Positions 47,099-55,897 of a stretch of DNA of 64,000 nucleotides are shown here, piece by piece. Made by a program: the position numbers and the translations under genes. Each line of letters begins with the position of its first letter. Position 1 is the first letter of the stretch. Origin of the DNA: Paracoccus acridae (GTDB taxonomy: Bacteria > Pseudomonadota > Alphaproteobacteria > Rhodobacterales > Rhodobacteraceae); assembly GCF_014642735.1 (NCBI RefSeq), contig NZ_BMIV01000007.1:1-64000 (forward strand). The letters run 5' to 3'. A model generated the notes under the pieces. That model ran no database searches. It was not told where the DNA came from and saw nothing but the letters and a program-made list of their open reading frames with translations.

Positions 47099-48676
47099 AT
47101 GAAACGCCGTCATTTTCTCAACGCAGCCACAGCCTTGGCCGCAGGAGGGTCGTTCATGGCCGTTCCTGCGCAGGCGCAGACAGCACCGGACGGGGCGGCA
47201 CCAGCCGAGGATGAGGTAAACACTCCTCCGCCCGCCCCCACGACGACATTCGGGTTCGAGGAGGTCGCATCCCTGGCTGCGGAACGCGCCACACGCGTCT
47301 ATGAACAGCCGGTGGCCGAACAGGTGGGCAGCTTCGCCAACCTGACCTATGACCAGTATCGCGGCATCCGGTTCCGCCGCGACCATGATCCCTTCGCGGG
47401 CAATCCCATGTTCGGGATGGACCTGCTTCCGCCCGGCGCGATCTTCTATGAGCCGGTGAACATCAGCATCGTCCGCGACGGCGTGCCGCATCGCCTGGAA
47501 TTCGACCCGGCGATGCTGGAATTCGACCCGTCGCAATTTCCCGACGGCGCGGATCTGCAAACCAAAGGGAACATGGGTTGGTCGGGTTTCCGGCTGCGCA
47601 CGATCCTGAACCGGCCCGGGGTGATGGACGAGTTCCTGGTCTTCCAGGGCGCCACCTATTTCCGCGCCGTGGCGCGCGGCACGATCTATGGCCTGTCGGC
47701 GCGCGGGCTGGCGATCAAGACCGGCAGCCCCGATGGCGAGGAATTCCCGCTGTTCACGGATTTCTGGATCCAGGAACCGGCGGAAGGATCGGGCTGGGTG
47801 CGCATCCATGCGCTGCTGGACAGCAAGTCGGTGGCAGGCGCCTTTCAGTTCGACGTCAATCCTGGCGCCATGACAATGGTGCGCACGCGCGTGGCGCTGT
47901 TCCCGCGTGTCGATCTTCAGAACACCGGGCTGGCGCCCCTGACCTCGATGTTCTGGTTCGGACCGGCCAGCCGCCGCGAGGTGGACGACTATCGCCCCGC
48001 CGTCCATGACAGCGACGGCCTGCAGATGCATACCGGCGCGGGCCAGGCGCTGTGGCGCACGCTTGGCGCGCACAAGACCCTGCAGATCTCGTCCTTCGTG
48101 GACAACAATCCGCGCGGCTTCGGCCTTGTCCAGCGCAGCCGCGACTTCGACGATTATCAGGACGCCGAGGCGCTGTATCACCTGCGCCCCTCGGCCTGGA
48201 TCGAGCCCGAGGGCAACTGGGGCGAGGGCGAGGTGCGCCTTGTCGAAATCCCCGTCGAGAACGAGTTCAACGACAACATCGTCAGCTATTGGGTGCCCAA
48301 GGAACCGCTGACGAAGGACAAGCGCCATGAATTCCAGTATCGGCTGATCTTCGCGCCGCTGCCTGCCAACGACCTTCCCCTGGCAAAGGTGCGACAGGTC
48401 CGCAGCGGTCGTTCGATCAATTCGCAGGCCACGCGCAGCGTGATCGTCGATTTCGACCTGTCGCTGTTTTCGGACGCCATGCCGGAATCCAAGGTCACGA
48501 CCTCGGCCGGGACCATCGTTCATGCCTATCTCAAGCCCCTTGTGGATCAGGGGGTGCTGCGCCTTGCCTTCGAATTCGAACCGGGCAACGCCACGCTGGC
48601 TGACCTTCAGGCCGTGCTGGTCAGCCCGGAGGGCGTGGCGCAAAGCGAAACCTGGCTTGCACGCTGGACCGCATGA
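47099..48676 (+). CDS. opgG: Periplasmic glucan biosynthesis protein OpgG/MdoG
   Basis: 525 residues. KRRHFLNAATALAAGG is a twin-arginine-type signal (Arg3-Arg4) with cleavage likely after AQA near residue 27. FEEVASLAAERATRVYEQPV, YDQYRGIRFRRD and NMGWSGFRLRTILN identify the OpgG/OpgD family, which shapes osmoregulated periplasmic glucans. No strong SD. The stop overlaps opgH (ATGA). Confidence 0.92.
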   Translation: MKRRHFLNAATALAAGGSFMAVPAQAQTAPDGAAPAEDEVNTPPPAPTTTFGFEEVASLAAERATRVYEQPVAEQVGSFANLTYDQYRGIRFRRDHDPFAGNPMFGMDLLPPGAIFYEPVNISIVRDGVPHRLEFDPAMLEFDPSQFPDGADLQTKGNMGWSGFRLRTILNRPGVMDEFLVFQGATYFRAVARGTIYGLSARGLAIKTGSPDGEEFPLFTDFWIQEPAEGSGWVRIHALLDSKSVAGAFQFDVNPGAMTMVRTRVALFPRVDLQNTGLAPLTSMFWFGPASRREVDDYRPAVHDSDGLQMHTGAGQALWRTLGAHKTLQISSFVDNNPRGFGLVQRSRDFDDYQDAEALYHLRPSAWIEPEGNWGEGEVRLVEIPVENEFNDNIVSYWVPKEPLTKDKRHEFQYRLIFAPLPANDLPLAKVRQVRSGRSINSQATRSVIVDFDLSLFSDAMPESKVTTSAGTIVHAYLKPLVDQGVLRLAFEFEPGNATLADLQAVLVSPEGVAQSETWLARWTA

Positions 48677-50772
48677 GCCTGGCCGAACCGCGTACCGCAG
48701 ATCTGGCACAGATGCCCGCGACCCCGCCCGAATCGCCACTGGCCATGCCGGTGCAGGATTTCCGCACGCGGCCCGAACTGGCCTTTCCGCGCCTGCGCAA
48801 CGGCTGGCGCGTCTGGATGGCGCGGCTGGTGGCGTTCGGCGGCACGGCGGCCATCGCCATCATCGGGTTCCAGCAGATGCTGCGGACCTTCGGCGACAGC
48901 CCGACGCCGATGCAATGGGCGCTGCTGGTGCTGTTCGTGCCGACCTTCGCCTGGGTCGGGTTTTCGTTCTGCAACGTGTTGGCCGGGCTGTTCGCACCTC
49001 GCCTGACGACGCCGCAGGGACCGAACGACGCGCGCCTGGCCGTCGTCATGCCCATCTATCACGAGGATGCGCAGAAAAGCATTGGCCTGCTGACCGCGCT
49101 TGCCCGGGAACTGGAACGCGAGGGCATGGCCCATCGGGCCGAGATCTTCGTGCTGTCCGACAGCCGCGACCCGGTGATCGCCGTGAACGAGACGATGGTG
49201 ATCGACGCGGCGCGCAAGATGTCGCCCCTGCCCATCTGGTATCGCCGCCGCATCACCAACGAGGACCGCAAGACCGGCAACATCGGTGACTTCATCCGTC
49301 GCTGGGGCGGGCGCTACGACCAGATGGTCGTCCTGGACGCCGACAGCATCATGACCGGCGCCACCATTCGCGAATTGTCCGCGCGGATGAACGCCGATCC
49401 CCGGCTGGCGCTGATCCAGACCATGCCGATCCTGGTCGGGGGCGAGACGATCTTCGCCCGCCTGACGCAATTCGCGGGTCGCGTCTATGGCCCGATGATC
49501 GCGCGCGGGGTGTCGGCCTGGTCGGGCGATACCGGCAATTTCTGGGGCCACAACGCCATCATCCGCCTGCCTGCCTTTGCGCGGTCTTGCGGGTTGCCGC
49601 GCTTGCCCGGCAGGCCGCCCTTTGGCGGGACCATCCTGTCGCACGACTTCGTCGAGGCGGCGGCGCTGTGCCGCGCCGGCTGGAAGGTCCGCCTTGACCA
49701 TGACCTGCGCGGCAGCTTCGAGGGCTGCCCGCCGACGCTTCTGGACATGGCCGTGCGCGAACGACGCTGGGCGCAGGGCAACCTGCAGCATTCCCGCCTG
49801 TTCGGCATGCGTGGCGCGCGGGCCGTGACGCTTGCGCATTTCACCATCGGCATCCTGGGCTTCCTGATGAGCCCGCTGTGGCTGGCCCTGATCCTGGTCG
49901 GGCTGGTCCTGTCGGCCACGGTGCTGCTGTCCACGCCGGAATATTTCCCGAACGCCTATCAGCTGTTCCCCGACTGGCCGGTCTTCGACTCCCGCCGGAT
50001 GCTGTGGCTGTTCGTGGTGTCCATGGCGCTTCTGCTGCTGCCCAAGCTGATCGCGACCTTCCGCGCCTGGCTGCGGCCCCTGGCGCGCAATTCCGGCGGC
50101 CCGGTGCGGATCTTCGCCAGTTCCCTGTTCGAGATCCTGCTGTCGGCCCTGATCGCCCCCGTGCAGATGTTGATCCAGACCCGCCAGATCTATGAAATCC
50201 TGCGCGGTCGCGACAGCGGCTGGAACGCCCAGGTGCGTGCCGGGTCGATGCCCGACTGGAACGTCGTCATTTCGCGGCACTGGGGGCATGTGCTGCTGGG
50301 CATCGGCACGCTGATCGTGCTGGCGCAGTTCTCGCCCGCGCAGCTGATCTGGCTGTCGCCGATCCTGGCCGGGCTGATCCTGTCGCCCGTGACCTCGCGC
50401 TATTCGGCAAGCCCGGTCTTCGGTCGCTGGGCGCGGATGCGCGGGCTGCTGGTCACCCCCGAGGAACGCGACCCGCCCGCGATCCTGTCCGATGCCAGCG
50501 CCGTGGTCCGGTCCATGCCCCGCCCCCTGAAGGGCGCGACGGATCTGTTGCGCTTCGGCGGACAGCCCGACCGGATCGACCGCCACATCGCGCTGTTGCC
50601 CGATGACCCTGCATTGCCGGAAGACAAGCGCCTGCACCGCATCACTGCGGGCGCCAAGATCACCCATGCAGGCAGCAGGACACAGGCGCTGGATTACCTG
50701 ACCCGCGACGAAACCGACGCGCTGGTGTCCGACCCCGCCCTGCTGCGGCAATGGAGCGTCCTTCCCTCATGA
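48673..50772 (+). CDS. opgH: Glucan glucosyltransferase OpgH/MdoH
   Basis: 699 residues, GT2 inner-membrane enzyme that polymerises UDP-glucose. VVMPIYHEDA, VLDADSIMTG (DxD) and ERRWAQGNLQHSRL (QxxRW region) are present. Two TM helices near 55-105 and several after residue 385. Start is translationally coupled to opgG; the stop overlaps opgC. Confidence 0.94.
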   Translation: MSLAEPRTADLAQMPATPPESPLAMPVQDFRTRPELAFPRLRNGWRVWMARLVAFGGTAAIAIIGFQQMLRTFGDSPTPMQWALLVLFVPTFAWVGFSFCNVLAGLFAPRLTTPQGPNDARLAVVMPIYHEDAQKSIGLLTALARELEREGMAHRAEIFVLSDSRDPVIAVNETMVIDAARKMSPLPIWYRRRITNEDRKTGNIGDFIRRWGGRYDQMVVLDADSIMTGATIRELSARMNADPRLALIQTMPILVGGETIFARLTQFAGRVYGPMIARGVSAWSGDTGNFWGHNAIIRLPAFARSCGLPRLPGRPPFGGTILSHDFVEAAALCRAGWKVRLDHDLRGSFEGCPPTLLDMAVRERRWAQGNLQHSRLFGMRGARAVTLAHFTIGILGFLMSPLWLALILVGLVLSATVLLSTPEYFPNAYQLFPDWPVFDSRRMLWLFVVSMALLLLPKLIATFRAWLRPLARNSGGPVRIFASSLFEILLSALIAPVQMLIQTRQIYEILRGRDSGWNAQVRAGSMPDWNVVISRHWGHVLLGIGTLIVLAQFSPAQLIWLSPILAGLILSPVTSRYSASPVFGRWARMRGLLVTPEERDPPAILSDASAVVRSMPRPLKGATDLLRFGGQPDRIDRHIALLPDDPALPEDKRLHRITAGAKITHAGSRTQALDYLTRDETDALVSDPALLRQWSVLPS

Positions 50773-51908
50773 AGCGTCTTATCGCGTTGGATATGCTGCG
50801 CGGCTACGCGCTGGTCTGCATCATGCTGGACCACATGCCGGTTTCCGAACTGCGGTCCTTTACGCTGGCGAATTTCTCGATCTTCGACGCGGCGGAATTG
50901 TTCGTGCTGCTGTCGGGCTTCCTGGTCGGCATGGTCTGGCAGTCGGTCGAGACAAAGCAGGGCCGCCGCGCGGCGCAATGGCGTTTCGCCCGCCGCGCCT
51001 TCGAGGTCTGGCGCGCCCTGGTATTCGGCGGGATGCTGATGGCGCTGGTCTCGGCCGGGCTGCTGGCGCTGGACATGGACCACACGGCGATCTGGCACCA
51101 ATATGCGGTCTGGGTGATCGAAAACCCGATCGGCTTCTTCGGCGTGCTGGCGACGATGTGGTTGCAGCCGAACCTGCTCGATGTGCTGGCCGTCTATGTG
51201 ATCCTGCTGGCCTCGGTTCCCTTTGTGGTGCCGCTGTTGCTGCGCTATCCGCTGGGCTTTGCGGCGGCCTCGTTTTCGCTGTGGTGCTTTGCCCCGGTGC
51301 TGAACGCCTTTGTGCCCAACCACCGGCTTGGCGGGTTGCTGTTCAACCCCTTCGGCTGGCAGATGCTGTTCTTTTCGGGCATCGCGATGGGCCTGTTCCG
51401 CAAGCAGGCGATGCCGGTGCTGATGGAACACCGGAAACTGCTGACGGTCCTGTCCACGGGCATGTTCCTGTTCGGCACCGCGATCATCATCGGCGCCAAG
51501 ATCGGCGAACCCGCGCTGGCCTTCCGCGACGCGCTGCGCCTGATCTATGGGGGCGAGATCGGCAAGTGGGACCTGGACGGCACCCGCTACATGGCGATCA
51601 TGGGCGCAAGCTGGCTGGTCGCCGTTCCCCTGGCCGGCATCATGGAACGCATGGCCGCCAGCCGCCTGGGCGTGGCCTTGCAACAGATCGGCCGGGGCGG
51701 GCTGTTTTCCTTCCTCGCCTGCGTGCTGCTGTCGGTCCTGGGCGACGCCTTCCAGATGAACCCCGCTGACCAAGGGATCCTGCGCCGGATGGCCGTCGAT
51801 GTCTGGGCGATGGTGGCGCTGTGGTGGGTTTCCGCGCTGTGGCTGACCTATGGCACGCCATGGCAGCTTTCCGTGCGCCTGCGCCTGCGCCGTCAGGCGA
51901 AAGGCTGA
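50769..51908 (+). CDS. opgC: OpgC-family glucan acyltransferase
   Basis: 379 residues, about ten TM helices. The N-terminus LIALDMLRGYALVCIMLDHMP is the OpgC signature. In R. sphaeroides OpgC succinylates periplasmic glucans. ATG 50769 overlaps the opgH TGA; an in-frame ATG 50751 lies within opgH. Last gene of the operon. Confidence 0.9.
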   Translation: MKRLIALDMLRGYALVCIMLDHMPVSELRSFTLANFSIFDAAELFVLLSGFLVGMVWQSVETKQGRRAAQWRFARRAFEVWRALVFGGMLMALVSAGLLALDMDHTAIWHQYAVWVIENPIGFFGVLATMWLQPNLLDVLAVYVILLASVPFVVPLLLRYPLGFAAASFSLWCFAPVLNAFVPNHRLGGLLFNPFGWQMLFFSGIAMGLFRKQAMPVLMEHRKLLTVLSTGMFLFGTAIIIGAKIGEPALAFRDALRLIYGGEIGKWDLDGTRYMAIMGASWLVAVPLAGIMERMAASRLGVALQQIGRGGLFSFLACVLLSVLGDAFQMNPADQGILRRMAVDVWAMVALWWVSALWLTYGTPWQLSVRLRLRRQAKG

Positions 51909-51940
51909 CCGAAGGCATTTCCGGCAAGTCTGGGGAACCT

Positions 51941-52014
51941 TGGAGGCGGGTACCGGAATCGAACCGGTCTTCACGGATTTGCAATCCGCTGCGTAACCTC
52001 TCCGCCAACCCGCC
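51941..52014 (-). tRNA. tRNA-Cys(GCA)
   Basis: 74 nt read on the minus strand. Acceptor GGCGGGT/ACCCGCC, anticodon loop TTGCAAA within GGAT...ATCC, T-loop GTTCGATTC, discriminator U, encoded CCA. Anticodon GCA decodes UGC/UGU. It ends 33 nt from the opgC stop, convergent with it. Confidence 0.97.
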
Positions 52015-52031
52015 GCCGTCGAGGTTCGCAT

Positions 52032-52060
52032 CGCATAAATGATCGGCGCACCGCTTGCAA
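52032..52060 (-). promoter_or_regulatory. Promoter of tRNA-Cys
   Basis: On the minus strand TTGCAA (52060-52055) and TATGCG (52037-52032) are 17 bp apart; start near 52025, 11 nt upstream of the tRNA. Confidence 0.5.
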
Positions 52061-52136
52061 GCGGGGAACGTGCAGCGTTGCGAGAGGTCCGAAATCGTGG
52101 CAATAAGCGTGAAACGGCTCGCAGAGGTTCCCAAAG

Positions 52137-52790
52137 ATGAGCGATTTCGCCGCGCGGCGCACCATGATGGTGGACACGCAGGTTCGCCCCAACGACGTCA
52201 CCAAATTCCCCGTGATCGAAGCCATGCTGTCGGTCCCGATGGAAGATTTCGTGCCCCCTTCGCGCCGGGCCGTCGCCTATTCGGGCGAGAACCTGGATCT
52301 GGGCGGCGGCCGGGTGCTGCTGGAGCCGCGAACTCTGGGCAAGATGATCGACATGCTGGATCTGCAGCCCGGCGACATGGTCATGGATCTGGGTTGCGGC
52401 TATGGCTATTCCTCGGCCGTGCTGGCGCGCCTGGTGCAGACCGTGGTCGCCATCGAGGAAAGCGCCGAGATGGCCGCCGAGGCCGAACGCCGCCTGAACG
52501 AGGCGGGCGTCTTCAACGTGGCCGTCCTGAATGCCCCCCTGGCCGAAGGGGCGCCCAGGCAGGCCCCCTATGACGCGATTCTCATCAATGGCGGCGTCGA
52601 GGATGTGCCCGAGGCGATCCTGTCGCAACTGAAGGAAGGCGGGCGGATTGCCGCGCTGTTCCTGGAAGGGGCGCTTGGCGTCGCCCGCATCGGCCATTGC
52701 CTCGGGGGCCGGATCGTCTGGCGCTATGGCTTCAACGCAGGGGCGCCATTGCTGCCTGGCTTCCTGCGTGCCCGGAGTTTTTCGCTGTGA
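52137..52790 (+). CDS. Protein-L-isoaspartate O-methyltransferase family protein
   Basis: 217 residues. The SAM-binding motif is [16 protein letters not shown] near residues 82-97, with [11 protein letters not shown] after it. [25 protein letters not shown] and [15 protein letters not shown] match the alphaproteobacterial PCMT-like group, usually next to tolC. Repairs isoaspartyl residues or methylates another target; activity untested. The stop overlaps the tolC start (GTGA). Confidence 0.9.
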   Translation: MSDFAARRTMMVDTQVRPNDVTKFPVIEAMLSVPMEDFVPPSRRAVAYSGENLDLGGGRVLLEPRTLGKMIDMLDLQPGDMVMDLGCGYGYSSAVLARLVQTVVAIEESAEMAAEAERRLNEAGVFNVAVLNAPLAEGAPRQAPYDAILINGGVEDVPEAILSQLKEGGRIAALFLEGALGVARIGHCLGGRIVWRYGFNAGAPLLPGFLRARSFSL

Positions 52791-54187
52791 GGGGGCGCGG
52801 CGTCCTTTCCGGGGTTGCATTCGCAGCCCTGATCGCCCTTGGCGCCCAGGGGGCGAAGGCCGAATCCCTGGCCGACACGATGGTAGCGGCCTATCGTCAT
52901 TCCGCCCTGATCGAACAGAACCGCGCCGTGCTGCGTGCCGCCGACGAAGACGTGGCCGCAGCCATCGCCGCCCTGCGCCCGATCGTCCAATGGACCGCCA
53001 GCCATACGATCAGCCGCAGCGAAGGCACGACCGATTACGTCACGGCGCGAAACACCACCCTGCAGATCGGCGCCCAGATTCTTCTTTACGACTGGGGACG
53101 ATCCCAGTTGGCGATCGATGCAGCCAAGGAGCAGGTTCTGGCCGTGCGCCAGGGGCTTGTCTCGGTCGAACAGGACGTCCTTCTGGACGCCACAAGCGCC
53201 TATTTCGACATTCAGGAGGCGACCTTGCGGGTCGCGCTGCAACAGAACTCGGTCGAGGTGCTGTCCAGCGAACGCCAGGCGGCGCAGGACCGATTCGACG
53301 TGGGCGAGATCACCGTGACGGATGTGGCGCAAGCGGATGCCCAGTTGGCGCAAACCCAGGCTGGGCTTGCCGCCGCGCAGGGGGATCTGGAAGTCGCGCG
53401 CGAACGCTATCTGGCGGTGACGGGGCGCTTTCCGGGCGAACTCGACCCACCCCCTCCGCTGCCGAACCTGCCTGCCTCGGTGGACGAGGCGCGTGCGATC
53501 GGTCAGCGCAATCACCCGCTGATCGCACAGGCGCAACGTCAGGCCGCGGTGGCCGAACTGGGCGTCGCCCAGGCCGCGGCCGAACGCAATCCGTCCTTGT
53601 CGGGAAACATCGGTGCAGGGATCACCCGCAGCCCCCAGGCGCAGTTGAACGGGGCCTACGACAACCGCAACAGCGCCTCGGTGGGCCTGGAACTGAACCA
53701 GACCATCTATTCGGGGGGACGCCTGCCCGCCGCCCATCGTCGCGCCATGGCGGTTCGCGACCAGGCGCGGGCAAGCCTGCTGAACGTGTCCCGCCAGATC
53801 AGCGAGCTTGTCGGCGTCACCTGGGCCAACATCTCGGTCGCCCGCGCGCAGATCGGTGCCATCGACGAACAGATCGCGGCGGCACAGCAGGCCTATAACG
53901 GGGTCCGCGAGGAAGCGGCGCTTGGCGCCCGCACCACCCTTGACGTGCTGGATGCCGAACAGGCGCTGCTCGAGGCGCGGGCCGACAGGATCACTGCGGA
54001 AGCCAATCTCCAGTTAGCACATTATCAACTTCTGGCTGCTATGGGTCGTCTTACGGTAGAACACCTGAACCTGGGGATTCCGACATATGACCCTTCGCAG
54101 TATTACAACGCCGTGCGCGACGCGCCTTATACCAGCAAGCAGGGCGAAAGCCTCGACCGCGTGCTGCGCGCAATCGGGCGCGACTGA
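52787..54187 (+). CDS. tolC: TolC-family outer-membrane efflux protein
   Basis: 466 residues from GTG 52787, coupled to the methyltransferase gene. Signal peptide about 1-24 ([14 protein letters not shown]). Two repeated coiled-coil halves: [21 protein letters not shown] near the start and [40 protein letters not shown] in the second half. Trimeric exit duct for type I secretion and efflux. No partner pump is encoded nearby. Confidence 0.93.
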   Translation: MRGRGVLSGVAFAALIALGAQGAKAESLADTMVAAYRHSALIEQNRAVLRAADEDVAAAIAALRPIVQWTASHTISRSEGTTDYVTARNTTLQIGAQILLYDWGRSQLAIDAAKEQVLAVRQGLVSVEQDVLLDATSAYFDIQEATLRVALQQNSVEVLSSERQAAQDRFDVGEITVTDVAQADAQLAQTQAGLAAAQGDLEVARERYLAVTGRFPGELDPPPPLPNLPASVDEARAIGQRNHPLIAQAQRQAAVAELGVAQAAAERNPSLSGNIGAGITRSPQAQLNGAYDNRNSASVGLELNQTIYSGGRLPAAHRRAMAVRDQARASLLNVSRQISELVGVTWANISVARAQIGAIDEQIAAAQQAYNGVREEAALGARTTLDVLDAEQALLEARADRITAEANLQLAHYQLLAAMGRLTVEHLNLGIPTYDPSQYYNAVRDAPYTSKQGESLDRVLRAIGRD

Positions 54188-54210
54188 TGATCTGAACGGC
54201 GGGGGGTACC

Positions 54211-55092
54211 ATGGCTGACCCCCGCTTTTCCCAGAACGCCGCCCGCCTGTCGGAAGACATCGGCGATGTCCTGACAGCCATCCGGCGCATGATCGCCGAT
54301 GACGACGCGCTCAGTTCGGCGCGCGACAATATCCGGTCCGGGCGGGGCGACGTGGTTCGCGACGATGCGGGTGAATTCCTGGCCCGCCGCTATGGCGGCA
54401 ATGCGGCACTGGCGCGGCAGATGGTCGAATCGGTCGCCCGTCCCGCCCCGGCCCCTGTCGAACCGGAACATGCCGAAGCCCCCGCCATCCCCCAATTCAT
54501 CCTGAGGGCCAGGCCCGACGCCGCGCCGGTGGCGAACACGTCGCCCCTGCGGCTGGAGGCCGAGCGGCGGGTCGAGGAACCCGAGGCGCCCAAGGCCTCT
54601 GGCTGGCGGTCCTGGTTGCGCCCCGACACGCGCGATGCCGCGCTGCAGGTGGAACCCGAACCCGTTCCGGCGCGTCCGGCCATGCCGACCAGCTTCCAGC
54701 AGGCGGTCGAGGATCTGACAGACGATGGCGACCACTTCGCCGAGGCCTTCGACTGGAAGGCGCGGATGCGCCCCGAGCTTGATGAGCCTGCCCCGGTCAA
54801 GATGACCGAAGCGAAGCCCGTCGAACAACGTCTGTCCGGCTGGGCTTTGCCCCTGCAGGCTGTGGCCGTCGATCCTGTCGCCCAACTGGCAGCCGAGGCC
54901 GAGGCTTTCGATGCCGAAATGAGGGCCGAGGCCGATCTGAACGACGAGGAACAGAGCATCCGCGAACTGCTGCGCGAGATGGTGCAAGAGGAACTGAACG
55001 GAGAGCTTGGGCAGCGATTCTCGGCCAATCTGCGCGCCGTGATCCGCCGCGAGATCGCCGCCGCCATCGACGCCCATCTGGACCGGTTCTGA
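54211..55092 (+). CDS. PopZ-like polar organising protein candidate
   Basis: 293 residues. Residues 16-33 (DIGDVLTAIRRMIADDD) resemble the N-terminal client-binding helix of PopZ (EEILASIRRIISEDE type). Residues about 70-240 are Pro/Glu/Ala-rich and probably disordered. The C-terminal 51 residues (LNDEEQSIRELLREMVQEEL onward) form predicted helices like the oligomerising end. It follows tolC, the position of popZ in Caulobacter. Sequence identity is otherwise low. Confidence 0.65.
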   Translation: MADPRFSQNAARLSEDIGDVLTAIRRMIADDDALSSARDNIRSGRGDVVRDDAGEFLARRYGGNAALARQMVESVARPAPAPVEPEHAEAPAIPQFILRARPDAAPVANTSPLRLEAERRVEEPEAPKASGWRSWLRPDTRDAALQVEPEPVPARPAMPTSFQQAVEDLTDDGDHFAEAFDWKARMRPELDEPAPVKMTEAKPVEQRLSGWALPLQAVAVDPVAQLAAEAEAFDAEMRAEADLNDEEQSIRELLREMVQEELNGELGQRFSANLRAVIRREIAAAIDAHLDRF

Positions 55093-55127
55093 CCCCGTCG
55101 CTCTGACCGGATACTTCCAACCATATA

Positions 55128-55155
55128 CGGGCAGCATCCCCGCGGATGCTGCCCG
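55128..55155. terminator. Bidirectional terminator hairpin
   Basis: CGGGCAGCATCC and GGATGCTGCCCG form a perfect 12-bp stem with a CCGC loop between two convergent genes. T runs are short on both sides. Confidence 0.75.
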
Positions 55156-55162
55156 CGATGTT

Positions 55163-55744
55163 TCAGCCCCGCGCCGTTTGCAGGGTCTTGGCCCACCAGG
55201 ACAATTCGTCCAGCATCGCGTTCAGCGAGCCTTCCAGATTGCCCTCGATCTCGCTCATCGGGGCGTCCGATCCCAGGGGCGACACCTTGAAGAAGTCGCC
55301 TGCGCCGATATGGACGGCGTTGCGCAGGGGCACCATCTGAAGCTCGATCCCGATCAGGCGCAGATGTTCCAGGGCGCGCGCGCCACCCATGCTGCCATAG
55401 GCCAGGGCACTGAAGGGCTTGCGGTTCCATTCCTTGTAGGCCTGATCCAGGGCGTTCTTCAGCGCCCCGGTGATGGACCGGTTGTATTCCGCCACGACAA
55501 AGACAAAGCCGTCGAACCCTGCCAGCTTTTCCTGCCAGGCGACTGCATTCGGGTCGCTGGAGGGCATCCACAGGTTCGACGCGGCTTCGTTGAAGAAGGG
55601 CAGGTTCTGGTCCCGCAGGTCGATCAGGTCGAATTCCAGGTCGGGATGATCCTTGACCTTGTCCATCAGCCACTGCGCAGGCTTGTCGGCGAAACGGCTG
55701 TCGCGGGTGGAACTGATGATGACGCCGATGCGGGGTTTGCTCAT
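55163..55744 (-). CDS. NADPH-dependent FMN reductase family protein
   Basis: 193 residues. The flavodoxin-like fold begins IGVIISSTRDSRFADKPAQWL (phosphate loop); LRDQNLPFFNE, FVVAEYNRSITGALKNALD and ALAYGSMGGARALEHLR are conserved. It reduces FMN, quinones or metals with NADPH. Physiological substrate unknown. Divergent from cobT. Confidence 0.88.
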   Translation of the reverse strand: MSKPRIGVIISSTRDSRFADKPAQWLMDKVKDHPDLEFDLIDLRDQNLPFFNEAASNLWMPSSDPNAVAWQEKLAGFDGFVFVVAEYNRSITGALKNALDQAYKEWNRKPFSALAYGSMGGARALEHLRLIGIELQMVPLRNAVHIGAGDFFKVSPLGSDAPMSEIEGNLEGSLNAMLDELSWWAKTLQTARG

Positions 55745-55861
55745 GGAAGATGTCCTTTCATGTGGAATGGCCCGGACAGCCTAACGCCTGTTTGCAGGCG
55801 CGGTTCAGCTTTTTCGCAGGCGGCGGCGCACAGGCCGTGCCGCATTCCTGCACATGCGCCC

Positions 55862-55892
55862 TTGCCTGGGGCGCGTGGCGGTGGTCTATAAA
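55862..55892 (+). promoter_or_regulatory. cobT promoter, possibly leaderless
   Basis: TATAAA (55887-55892) with TTGCCT (55862-55867) 19 bp upstream, or CTATAA at 18 bp. Transcription would begin near 55898-55899, at the cobT ATG. No SD is present. Confidence 0.45.
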
Positions 55893-55897
55893 TTGCC

